Shown here piece by piece: positions 44,085-55,900 of a stretch of 64,000 nt of DNA. The DNA comes from Mytilus galloprovincialis (taxonomy: Eukaryota > Mollusca > Bivalvia > Mytilida > Mytilidae): the NCBI RefSeq assembly GCF_965363235.1, contig NC_134838.1, forward strand, positions 2,609,001 through 2,673,000, given 5' to 3'. Each line of letters opens with the position of its first letter. The stretch's first letter is position 1. Position numbers and translations under genes: made by a program. Under the pieces are notes generated by a model, which made no database searches, was not told where the DNA came from, and was given only the letters and a program-made list of their open reading frames with translations.

Positions 44085-46134
44085 ACACAGTAGTTTTTGA
44101 GGTGACAATGGCCGTATTTGCCAATTTGTTATTATGAACCTTAATACTAGTGTTGAATTTTGACTAAATAATTTTAATTGATAGCACTGAAGGGCTTCGG
44201 TAAAAAAAATCTGACATTACCTCTGATCATCTTCAGTTTGTGAGTTCTACATCAATTTCATGTACTAATTCAGAGTCGGTTTTACGTCATTTCTTGCATA
44301 TATATTTTTTTTTTGTTACATGTACATGATGTAGCTTACTTTTCAAGTTTTTATATGACAGCAAAATAAAATTGAGAATGGAAATGGAAAATACAAGCAT
44401 GTCAAACATTTGTTTTCGAGTAATGCTTAATCATGTCGTAATTATTTTCAAGAAGACACATTTGGTTTCCAGACAATAACTTGAGTATAAGTGAATGGGT
44501 CTCTATGAAATTTTACTAGAAGGTTCAATACACAAAAGGAAGATTAGAATTGATTTTGGGGTTATGGTACAACATTATCGGGGGTGTTTTATTTTTTTTT
44601 TAAATTTTGGGTTTTTCTTCCAAAAATTACCTTATTTACATTGATTATACTCATCTAGTATATATAGATGCAACAAATACTGATTTGGCAGGAGATGCAC
44701 TCAAATTAGGGTGTTTTGAATATTTTATCTGTAATTTGTGAATTTTTCCTATGATATGTACTTCTTGATAATGTCGATGTGATGCTGAGTTCACACGTAA
44801 TTCGACTTCGATTCGCATGAGTCAATTCGAATCAATTTGAATCAAAACAGAAGAGTATCATGATAAAGAAAATATATTTGGTAAGTATATATATATATAT
44901 ATATATTCACAATTGAGATGCGCCAGTGTGCTGCAAAAGGATCTCCTTTCCCTTTCATTCCAAAAATTGCACATGATTTTTTTTCTCACAGAAACACATG
45001 AATTATTTTCATTGTTTGAAACTTTCAGTAATAAAAATTAGTTTAGCCTGTTTAAATGTTTCACAGATTGTGTGAAAATTTTAACAGAAAATGTACAAAA
45101 CACTTGATAAAATTGCATTATCTGCAGAATACTTGATAACTTTCCTTACAATATATTCACAAGGACATAGAACTAACATATTGTCCATGCTATTGTGATC
45201 TGAGTTTTTATTCATGTATATACTGGCATGGCTAGTGCTGTTACAAGTTGTCTTCTTTTTTGGTTTCTTGAGAAGTATTTGTTTAACCTGTTCAGTCACA
45301 ATAAAGTGTTACAATCCCTATTTAGACGCAACACATAAATAGTGACCAAAAAGGTACTGCTTTCACATGAAAGAAGCTAGAAAAAAATTAAATGTACACA
45401 TTTTCAATATTTTTGGAGGACTTACTATCATATGAAATTAAGGAGATATGTAGTTAGAGACTTCTGCTGAATAGAAATATGTGGGTTCAAATTAGTCCAT
45501 AATGAAGTTTAAAGCATCCAAAATTAGAATATGTATAATTTCAACTGACATAAAAAAAAAATGGTTTTTTTATATGCTAAATATACATCTGAGGTCGTAT
45601 CAGGCTGTTCGTGGCGAAACATTTTATTGCCTTTAGGTTTGTACTTTTTTTGTTTTGGTCATGAAACTAAATTTGTAGTTCTGTTGTGAAGTTGCTAACA
45701 TGAGAATACCCAAATTGCACCTAAATTGTCAGTTTTATTACCCACTTTTTTTTATGTACCAGACAAAAGTTTATTCTGTGCTTATTTTGTAGACTGTCCT
45801 TGTCTACAATATAGTTACACCAATTTAATTTTGAGTCCATGTAGAGTCATTGAAAAACGGGTTTGAAATTTCATCCAAACAATCCATGATACTGTGATGA
45901 GGTCAGTACCCAAATTCCATACATCATTACATTCAAATCCTTAAAAGAGAGATTTTGTTTTATTTCTTCAAATATTTCGAACAATTTGACATTATTCCAT
46001 GCTTTAACTATTATTTTTTGAAGAAAAGGATGCTGGTAACAAATTTAATTTGCTCATTTTAAAAAGATGATAATAAGATAACTTCACATGGTGAAAGAAA
46101 ACTTGCAAGATTTTTTTTTTTTTTTGCTGAATAG

Positions 46135-46330
46135 GTGCATAAAACTATTTGAGTACAGTTTTTTTACTCAGCCTGAGAATTTTCTCAATTTTTTTATTCT
46201 CAGCAAAATACTCCGCCATAAAAAAATTCTCAGGTATTTTATTACTCAAAGTTAAGAATATTCTTAAATATTTGAGTACAGCCAAAACCATACTTAAGTC
46301 AAGACTTAAGACTTAAGTATTATATAAACA
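46135..46330. promoter_or_regulatory. Left subterminal region with CTGAGAA/TTCTCAG and TGAGTAC motifs
   Basis: Between the left terminus and the transposase ATG there are repeated TTTGAGTACAG (twice), ACTCAG, CTGAGAATTTTCTCA and TTCTCAG words, echoed in the right subterminal region (60030-60185). Such clusters are likely transposase or Myb-protein binding sites (inference). ATTATATAAA ending ten bases before the ATG might serve as a TATA-like element. Confidence 0.5.
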
Positions 46331-49300
46331 ATGGCTGCTGTCCATGTACGCCGTATGAGAAATCGCAATCGTAGACAGAGAAACCTACCTAGGCCAAGGG
46401 TTTTTAGAGACAGGCTCAATCCACTTGAGGCTATGGATGACAATGAGTTGTTTGAGAGATATAGGTTTCGTCGACCAACCATCACTTTTATTTTAAATGG
46501 AATTCACCATTTTCTTGAGCGTGAAACTAGGAGGAATTTCGCACTGTCTCCAGTTATTCAGTTGTTGTTATTTCTAAGATTTGTGGCAACAGGCACTCAC
46601 TTGAGTTTAGTTGGGGATAGCTTGAATGTATCTGAATCGGCAACTGGGAGGGCCTGCAGAGACGTTTGTCAGGCCATCATAACCGTATTCCAGCATGTTA
46701 TTTCTTTTCCCGTTGGTGAGAAGGCTATCCAAGTAATGGAAGGGTTTAGGAGAATTGCTGGTAAGAAGCTGCTATCTATTCAGTTTCAGCATGCATCTTA
46801 CTCATCATTTCACATAGCAATTTTCCGAGTAATCGGACTTTTGTGTTTCACAAACACGTCTAAACCGGTTTACGCTCATAACCACTATGACTAGTTTTTG
46901 GGCTCTCTTTGAGAGCACTTTTAATATGTTCATACAAACTAAATTGTTGGTTCTTTTTCATTATGTGACATTATGCCAGTTTTTCTGACCTTTTTTGCCT
47001 TCCCGGCTTTAGTTTGAACATGTAAATTGTAAACATTTGCTGTACGTACCTAATTATCATGTATAGTATACAGATTTTCTTGACAGTAACAACGAAAATG
47101 ATGAAAATAATGACCGTAAGATTACCAAATAAAATTGCATTATGCAGTTTAAAAGATACTATAATGCAGAGATATTTGGATAATTTGACAATCTGTCAGG
47201 AACCCTACAGTAGAGGAGCGTCTGCAAAATCTTAATAAAAACGACTTCGGACTTGCGTCATCCGGATCAACACGGTTGCTTCGTACCTCGAATAGCACCG
47301 TCCCTTTTTGGGGAATGTTTGTTTTATGAAGTAAAATTCAAATCCCTTGATAGTATTTTCCTCCCTCTAAAAAAAGAAGAGAAAATACAGGGGTCGACAG
47401 GAAACAATACTCAAAAGTTTTCTCTGAGTTCATCCCTCTACTTTATTCCACTTTACAGATAGTTATTTTATCGTTAGAGGGCTATTGCAACTACATGTAT
47501 GAGGGTCTGGATGGGGAGGGGGTCTGTTATTCTGTAAACATTTAATTTTCACCCCTTTTTTCTCTAATCTTTAAAAAAAATAACCCCTTTTTTCTCTAAT
47601 CTTCAAAAAATTAACCCCTTTTTTCTCTAATCTTCATTTTTAAGGGCATAATTCAAACCCTGATGTATTTTCCAAATATCCATTACCCGATAATTAAATA
47701 TTCCACCGGGTGAATAAGAATTTTCACTAACATATTAGTAAACTTTTAAAATCAGTTAATAAGCCATGTAAAAAATGAGGGGTTTAAATTACAAAAATCT
47801 CCGTAGAAATGAGATGTACCGTGACTTATATAATTATAACATATCATTAACTTACCGTATGTGGCTCCTATTTAACTACTAGGACTACATCATAACTTTC
47901 ACAATGAAATGCCTTTTATAGCCGACTATGCGGTATGGACTCTGCTTATTGAAGTACATTGCCCTATAGTAGTTGGTAATTTCTGTGTCATTTGTTCTCT
48001 TCATCTTTTTATATACATTGTAGTCAGGAAGCTAATGTTCAATGACAATTGTTTGTTAATGTGGTTCATAATTGTTTCCCGTTTTTATAAAGATTAGACC
48101 GTTGATTTTCATTTTTGAATGGTCTAAAACTAATCATTTTTGAGGCCCTTTGTAGCTTGTTGTTGGATGTGAGCCAAAACTCATTGTTGAAGCCCATGCT
48201 TCGACCTATAATGCTTTACTTTTCCCCATGTGGGTGTTGGATGGAGAGTTGTCTCATTTGCACTTATATCACATCTTTTAACATTTATATGAGCATAAAC
48301 CTTTTTCAGCTGATGCCCCTGGAAACACTATACTTTTGTCTCAGTATTTTACTCTTTGTGTAGGCAAGACAAAAATGAAATACGACTGAAATCATGACTA
48401 AATTTCAGACACCAAAAAAGCAATGTAAAGTCAACAGCTTCTTTTTGTCGGAAGAAATAGATCAAAACACAAAAACTTAACACTGTGCAATGAACCTTGA
48501 AAATGAGGTCACGGTCAAATAAAACCTGTGCGATTGACATAAAGATCATAAAATATTTCCATACACCAAATATAGTTGACCTATGGCATATAGTATTAGA
48601 TAAAAAGACCAAAACTCAAAAACTTAACTTTGACCACTGAACCATGAAAATGAGGTCAAGGTCAGATGACACCTGTCAGTTGGACATGTACACCTTACAG
48701 TCCTTCCATACACCGAATATACTAGCCCTATTGCTTATAGTATCTGAGATATTGAAAACTGGGCCCATAATCAAAAATCTAATTACATGTTTAAATTCAG
48801 CATATCAAAGAAGCCCAAGAATTCATTTTTTGTTAAAATCAAACTTAGTTTAATTTTCGACCCTTTGGACTTTAATGTAGACCAGTATGAAAACCGGACC
48901 AAAAATATATAGAATATGGCAAAATCCGTATCACATTCGACCAATATCATCCCTCGGGCTGATATTGGTTTCTCAGGATGATACGACATATGATACAGAT
49001 TTTACCATGTATTATTCTCTATATATCGACCTCATACAAAGGCTATATTTGTTTAATATCCAAATTATATATTGTACCAATTTGCACTATATATTATATA
49101 AGTTGTATTGTTTACGAACAAATAATTCTTAAAAGGTTGGTCGAGAGGACCTCCGGTAGTTGAGATTGATGTTGGCTATTTTTCAATAGACCACATTGGC
49201 CGAACTTCTTTTCATAACAAATGTAAACAAGATGGCGGTGATAATAACAAAGAAGTTAATAAAATTCAATTCACTGCACGTTATTCGTTAAATAAAATAA

Positions 49301-51181
49301 CTAAAACAAATAGATTTGTTTGAATGATAAGAATTTTTGTAGTTTAATTTTTACAAGATTGCAAATTTCAAGGTATACATATTTTTGCATAAATATACAA
49401 CTTATGTGGGACAGAGGTTAAGTGTTGGGAAACATATTTTCCTTATTTCAAATTTTAAACAATTATAAGGATTGAATGCCTTTTTTAAAGGAATTCATTG
49501 GTGTATAAACTGAACCAAATAACTCATAAACATATAATAAAAGTCCTTCAGACTTCAATTTGTTTGTGAGTGAATTGGTTGAATTTACACACCAGTGAAG
49601 TCCTTTAAATAGGCTTTAAATCCTATGATAAAATATTGTTATTATACTGAGCACCTTTTAATGATTCTTTTTTATATTTGAAGGATTTCCAAATGTACTA
49701 GGATGTATAGATGGGACGTTTGTAAAAATTATCAGCCCACATGAAAATGAAGCCGATTTTGTGAATCGAAAAGGAGTGCACTCTTTAAATATTCAAGTAA
49801 GATTAACAATTACAGAAAATAATCCTTCAAACAATATCATTTTTTTTTGTGCTGATATAATCATAATTTCATTCAATTACAATTTTGCATTGTACTTCGA
49901 AAAATGAATTGTCGATTGTCAAATTTGGAAATAGTCTTATATGCAAAAAAGAGAACTGTATTTTAATGCAACAGTGAAAACTATTCATTTATTTTTATAT
50001 TTAAATAAGCGGATCTGTTGTGTGCAATTAAATACTACATTTTTTAAGGTAAACAATGTTAATTTCAATTCCTGATAATTTGAATGTCATGCCAATCAGA
50101 TTACATGATACATACTGTTTACATTAAAAAATATGTTGCCTTAGTTTTAAATATACCATTCTTTTTTTTAAAGATGGTTTGTGATCCAAATTTTAGAGTC
50201 ACTTCTTTATGTGCAAAATGGCCTGGATCAGTGCACGACAGCAGAATATTCAGAACAAGTGGACTATGTCAACAATTTGAAAATGGTAACTTAATCTCAT
50301 TTTGTTTATTCTTATTAGTAGAACTGTAGAAAAACTTCTTAATCTTCAAAACTAAAACTTTACATACTAACATATAGTATATTCCAGCATTTACACATAT
50401 TTTAGGTTTAAGATGAACTTGCATGTAAATTTACCATAAATCTTACAATATAATAATGAGTCATTTAAATAGCTAACACAAGCTAGTAAACATATATACA
50501 TATTTGGTCATTTGGTGTTGATATGCTAATTACAATTTCTTGTATAGTTTTTGTGAAGGAATGCAAATAAATTATTGTGCTTATACTCAAATGCATCAAT
50601 AGTGGGGAGATAATTGTGAAGTTACTTCCCTTTGCTGAAAGTATATTATTTGATTTTTAATACAAATAAATTGGAAGCTGTAGTTTCTATAACTGTTTAC
50701 GTTACAAGCTTTAACTGCTTTAAACTGAATGTTGATTTATTTGATTAATTTGAAATACAATCTGTAAATATTACATTAAAAAATTATTTTAACAGGAATT
50801 CACCAAGGACTGTTACTAGGGGATTCTGGGTATCCATGTACCAAATACTTGATGACCCCGTATCTAAGTCCAGCTGATAACTGCCAGGGAAATTTGAACA
50901 GAGCTCTTTGCAGAACACGGGTTCTAATTGAACAAACATTTGGGATACTAAAAAGGAGGTTCAATTGTTTACATGATGGTTTAAGAACAACACCAGAACA
51001 GTCTATTAAATATGTTACATCATGTGTTATTTTACACGATATCGGCATTAATCATAATGACATAATAATAAATAATAATATTGAGGAACTTGCTGTTGCA
51101 GATTGTACGGGTTGTATTAATATGAACCCAACCTTTGACGGCACCGCAAAAAGGAATGACATTGCAAGACAATTTTTTTAA
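46331..51181 (+). CDS. Harbinger DDE transposase (HARBI1-like), 4 exons, 346 aa
   Basis: Exons: 46331-46760, 49684-49796, 50174-50285, 50796-51181. All introns are GT-AG, phases agree, and the joined frame is open to the TAA at 51179-51181 (1041 nt), close to the usual HARBI1 length. The N-terminal part is basic ([12 protein letters not shown]). The middle has the helical HTH-like [19 protein letters not shown] region usual in the family. The DDE triad is Asp153 (GCIDGTF), Asp203 (WPGSVHDSR) and Glu264 (LIEQTFG), with LGDSGYP at 227-232 and the conserved NRKGVHSLN before it. It would cut and paste the element in the nucleus, normally with the Myb-like partner encoded opposite. Intron 1 (2.9 kb) is filled with repeats. 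No stop or frameshift is seen in the joined exons, so activity is conceivable; splicing is predicted by eye. Confidence 0.88.
46761..49683 (+). other. Transposase intron 1, repeat-filled
   Basis: Contents: a GAGGGTCTGGATGGGG-ended repeat with three 'CCCCTTTTTTCTCTAATC' units (about 47495-47670, related to 59404-59571); a family A tail fragment (47915-48000, 48230-48270); two ~155-bp tandem units with 'AAAACTTAAC..TGAACC.TGAAAATGAGGTCA.GGTCA' (48465-48760); and one 'CAGCATATCAAAGAAGCCC..GGACCCTTTGGACTTTA' unit (48790-48905) related to 54.0-54.5 kb. No further exon is required by the joined reading frame. Confidence 0.55.
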
Positions 51182-51554
51182 GTAAACCTTGCATTTGTAA
51201 ACATCTTACTAGATTTCCATATTCACATTCTCTTGACCACACTTGATTATTATAACATAGAACTTTTCTAAGTCATGTCTGACAGGTAAAAATACATTTT
51301 TGGTCTTATTTGAATTAATTATTACGAATATATTAAAAAAATAAGGGATCTCTTACACAAAGATTTGATAAGCAATATGCAACATATTTATAGCCACCAC
51401 TGATCTAAAACTTGAATTAAATATGCTGAAATATACAGTTGGTTACATTTAAATGATATGAATATATGTCAAAGTGACAAATTCTAATGCAACAACGTTT
51501 GTAACGTTCATTTTGATTGGATAACGTCACTTATCTACAGGGCATCAATTGACA
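51182..51554. other. Spacer after transposase gene
   Basis: AT-rich, with no further reading frame. A poly-A signal AATAAA does not stand out close to the stop, so the transcript end is not defined. Confidence 0.35.
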
Positions 51555-52344
51555 ATTGATGCTATGGAACGTACGCGCAAGCGCAGACGGCATATGCCAG
51601 TTTTTAAATACATGTTTTAACGTTGTTTTTTGTCAGTTTCATTAGAATAGAGATAACAATATTGTATTTTAAGCTCCGACGGCATCAATTGTGGATTTGA
51701 TGGTCACAAATACACGTTTACTGTCTCCGCTAACGCGTCGCCAGTAAACTGAATTTGCGACCATCAAATCCCTAATTGATGCCGTCAGAGCTTAAAATAC
51801 AATACAGTTATCTCCTAATTGATGCTATGAAACGTACACGCAAGCGCAGACGGCATATGCCACTTTTTAAATACATGTTTTAACGTTGTTTTCTGTCAGT
51901 TTCATTAGAATGGAGATAACAATATTGTATTTTAAGCTCCGATGGCATCAATTGTGGATTTGATGGTCACAAATACTCGTTTACTGTCTCCGCTAACGCG
52001 TCGCCAGTAAACTGAATTTGCGACCATCAAATCCCCAATTGATGCCGTCAGAGCTTAAATACAATACAGTTATCTCCTAATTGATGCTATGAAGCGTACG
52101 CGCAAGCGCAGACGGCATATGCCACTTTTTAAATACATGTTTTAACGTTGTTTTCTGTCAGTTTCATTAGAATGGAGATAACAATATTGTATTTTAAGCT
52201 CCGACGGCATCAATTGTGGATTTGATGGTCGCAAATACACGTTTACTGTCTCCGCTAACGCGTCGCCAGTAAACTGAATTTGCGCCAATCAAATCCCCAA
52301 TTGATGCCATCGGAGCTTAAAATACAATACAGTTATCTCCTAAA
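51555..52344. repeat. 263-bp tandem repeat x 3 with internal inverted repeat
   Basis: Units start with ATTGATGCTATG at 51555, 51818 and 52080. Each carries a G/C-rich start (CGTACGCGCAAGCGCAGACGG) and a long internal inverted repeat: TTGTATTTTAAGCTCCGACG against GTCAGAGCTTAAAATACAA, and GGATTTGATGGTC against GACCATCAAATCC. It lies in the gap between the two convergent Harbinger genes. Non-coding. Confidence 0.85.
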
Positions 52345-52452
52345 TGGTTACAATGTTAAACAATATTTTACCAAGTACAGGTGTTTGAATGAAAAACAGT
52401 AATAATTTTAAGTTATCTAAAATTGAATACCAAAATATCCAGATTTAAAGGA

Positions 52453-52890
52453 AGGCCAAATAAAAATATATGTGTGGTTCCAGTTACATACTTTTAAAAA
52501 ATAGGGTTGGTAGGTCAGCAATTTTTTTTTAATGTCAAAATCCGGAAAAGAATCGTGTGTTTACCGAAATTGTTTCCCTTATTATACACGCCCCAACCGG
52601 AAGTTCGACATTTTTACATGGGTGTGGTTGTAAAATAAACAGCCATGATACGTTTTTAGTTAAATTTTGTTGCATTCTGTTATGAATTCTTGCATTTAAC
52701 CATAACAGATACTTGTGATGGAAATTCAGATGACAGAAATCTATGAATTTAATTATTTTAATTCACAATCCTCAAAATTTGATCGTTTGAAAATTTATTT
52801 TTAAGAAATGAAAAAAAAGTTCTAGGGTCTGGGGGTTTTAACTAGGGTTGGTCGGGTTACTGGAACCACACATATATTTTTATTTGGCCT
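52453..52890. mobile_element. MITE with ~31-bp terminal inverted repeats
   Basis: The ends AGGCCAAATAAAAATATATG and CATATATTTTTATTTGGCCT extend inward through GTGTGGTTCCAGT, giving about 31 matched bases at each end over a 438-bp element. It is non-coding and ends 17 bp from the Myb-like stop codon, so it may supply that gene's 3' end. The target duplication is not clear. Confidence 0.8.
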
Positions 52891-52906
52891 AATAAACATG
52901 TTGTAA

Positions 52907-55900
52907 TTATGGTTCATTTAAAATTTGTACACAGTCAGGAAACTCAGACTGAAGTTTACAGATTAAAGTTTGTTTTTTCAAGATAAAAACTTCTTTAGCT
53001 AATTTTAAATTTTCTTGTTCTAGTTTAATTCTCTTGGTTTCTTCACGTAACCTTTCGTTGTCCAAAATTAAGTTTTCCTCTTCCAACTCTGCCAAAGATC
53101 TTCTTCCCCTTTTTATGTTTCCTATTGACATGAAATATAAAACATATAAAGGTTGTTATAAAGTTATAGAAATGTACATTCTTTTTGTATTTGATGCAGA
53201 ATCTGCTTTGTGAACTGTGTGATAAAATTAGTAAATATCGAACCTTCTAATAATAAATAGATGAATCCATTTCAAGACATCATAATTTGTATTTATTAAA
53301 TTATGCCATATATGCAAATTACAATTTTGCAAGAGGTTGTTAAATTTTGAAAGAGTTAGTTCCGCTCTGCTTGTTGACATAAATATTAATTTTAATATCC
53401 TTGAAACATTTTCATCTTCATATATCTGTTTCATTTGTTAACAGTGTTTAGAATGAATTTTTAATTATAATTCTACAAAAATAAATATAATTTGTTTTTT
53501 TGTACATGAATTAAGCCATTAGTTTTCTTTTTTGAAATGTTGTACATCTGTCATTTGAGGGACATTGATAGTAGACTATGCGGTATTGACTTTGCTCATT
53601 GTTAAAGGCTAAACAAAGGTCTTCAGTTGTAAATGTCATTTGGTCTCTTAAGAGAGTTGTGTCATTGCCAATCATACCACATCTTCTTTTTTAAAGAAAC
53701 ATGTATCCTAGTTTTAAAAGGATTTTATTTATTTTCCTAGGTAGCAACATAAACAAATATGTCCATGTTGATCTCTTGTGTGGTTCAAAATGATACTGAT
53801 GTTGCAATTATAATTGTGACGCCAATCATGTGATTCACATGTTTTAATAGAATTAGAACATGGCTGTGTATCAAAAGTCATAGAATAAAATCATATCACA
53901 ATCCATAACTTTTGAAAGCAAATTACCCCCATGTTTGGAAACTTACCTTTACCTTTACCCTTTGGGTTAGAACTTGGTGCACTTGTCCTTTCACCATTTT
54001 GTTCTAAAAATATAAAATTTCATTTCCATAATAAAAAATCTAAGTACATTTTTGGATTCAGCATATCAAAGAACCCCAAGATTTCAATTTTTGTTAAAAT
54101 CAGACTAAGTTTAATTTTGGACCCTTTGGACTTTAGTGTAGACCAATTTGAAAACAGGACCAAAAATGAAGAATCTACATACACAGTTAGATTTGGTATA
54201 TCAAAGAACCCCATTTATTCAATTTTTGATGAAATCAAACAAAGTTTTATTTTGGACCCCGATTTAGACCAACTTGAAAACTGGGCCAATAATCAAGAAA
54301 CTAAGTACATTTTTAGATTCAGCATATTAAAGAACCTAACTGATTCATTTTTTGTCAAAATCAAACTAAGTTTAATTTTGGACCCTTTGGACCTTAATGT
54401 ATACCAATTTGAAAACGGGACCAAAAGTTAAGAATCTACATACACAGTCATGACAGTTAGATTCGGCATATCAAAGAACCCCAATTATTCAATTTTGATG
54501 AAATCAAACAAAGTTTAATTTTGGACCCTTTGGGCCCCTTATTCTGTTGGGACCAAAACTCCCAAAATCAATACCAACCTTCCTTTTATGGTCATAAACC
54601 TTGTGTTTAAATTTCATAGATTTCTATTTACTTATACTAACGTTATGGTGCGAAAACCAAGAAAAATGCTTATTTGGGTCCCTTTTTGGCCCCTAATTCC
54701 TAAACTGTTGGGACCTTAACTCCCAAAATCAATACCAACCTTCCTTTTGTAGTCATTAACATTGTGTTTAAATTTTATTGATTTCTATTTACTTAAACTA
54801 AAGTTATTGTGCGAAAACCAAGAATAATGCTTATTTGGGCCCTTTTTTGGCCCCTAATTCCTAAACTGTTGTAACCAAAACTCCCAAAATGAATCCCAAC
54901 CGTTCTTCTGTGGTCATAAACCTTGTGTCAAAATTTCATAGATTTCTATTAACTTAAACTAAAGTTATAGTGCGAAAACCAAGAAAATGCTTATTTGGGC
55001 CCTTTTTGGCCCCTAATTCCTAAAATGTTGGGACCAAAACTCCCAAAATCAATACCAACCTTCCTTTTGTGGTCATAAACCTTGTGTCAAAATTTCATAG
55101 ATTTACATTCACTTTTACTAAAGTTAGAGTGCGAAAAACAAATTTTGCGGTCGTATAAAAATCACTTTTTTTCATATGTTCGTCATATATAACTTGATAG
55201 TTTCAATATCAACCTTAAACTGTGGTTCTAAAATAATGAATTATACAATAAGCTGTGTTAGTTTCATGTTATGTCCATGCCATATCTAGGGCCTGTGATT
55301 TTGAAGTATTTTTTTCCATTTGTAACTGTCACCTGTGTGTAATTGCTCAATCAAACTTTTTATCACTTGTTAATTTAACCACAGCTTGGTCAAAATATAA
55401 ACAAGTTGCATTCAGCAATGACAGTCATAAAGTATTCTTTCTATACACTCTGGCTTATACTTAATACTTTTAAAATAATAAGTGGGATCCATTATACATG
55501 TTATAGGAAAGACAAAAATGAAATACTTTATGTAACATATATGTTATAAATGTTGAAGACCAATTTCTAATAGATTTCCTGTCATTCTCAGACTTGGAAT
55601 TATATATTAACAACTTTACCCTGTTCTTCCACTGAATTTACTACAATACATGTAGGTTCTTTGTCAGCTTCAGTCTGTCCATCAAGCTCCTCATTTTGTG
55701 TTGATTCTGAAATGTAATTGCATTTTATATATGTTAATTAATTTACTACAACTTAAGAAATGTAATAAAATTGACCATGACTTGACAATATCTTTGTTGT
55801 TATTTAAACATTAACTTTAGTTGTTTCAACTAATACTTAGTCATGAGCAGCAGTAATGGAAACAAATTACAATATTGAGAAAATTGAGAAAGGAAATGGA

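Noticed and set aside
47909..49163. Several 60 to 87-codon frames inside transposase intron 1
   Set aside because: All fall in dispersed repeats, and the transposase reading frame closes without them.
53931..54431. 166-codon plus-strand frame
   Set aside because: It lies in an intron of the minus-strand Myb-like gene and reads through tandem 'GGACCCTTTGG' repeats.
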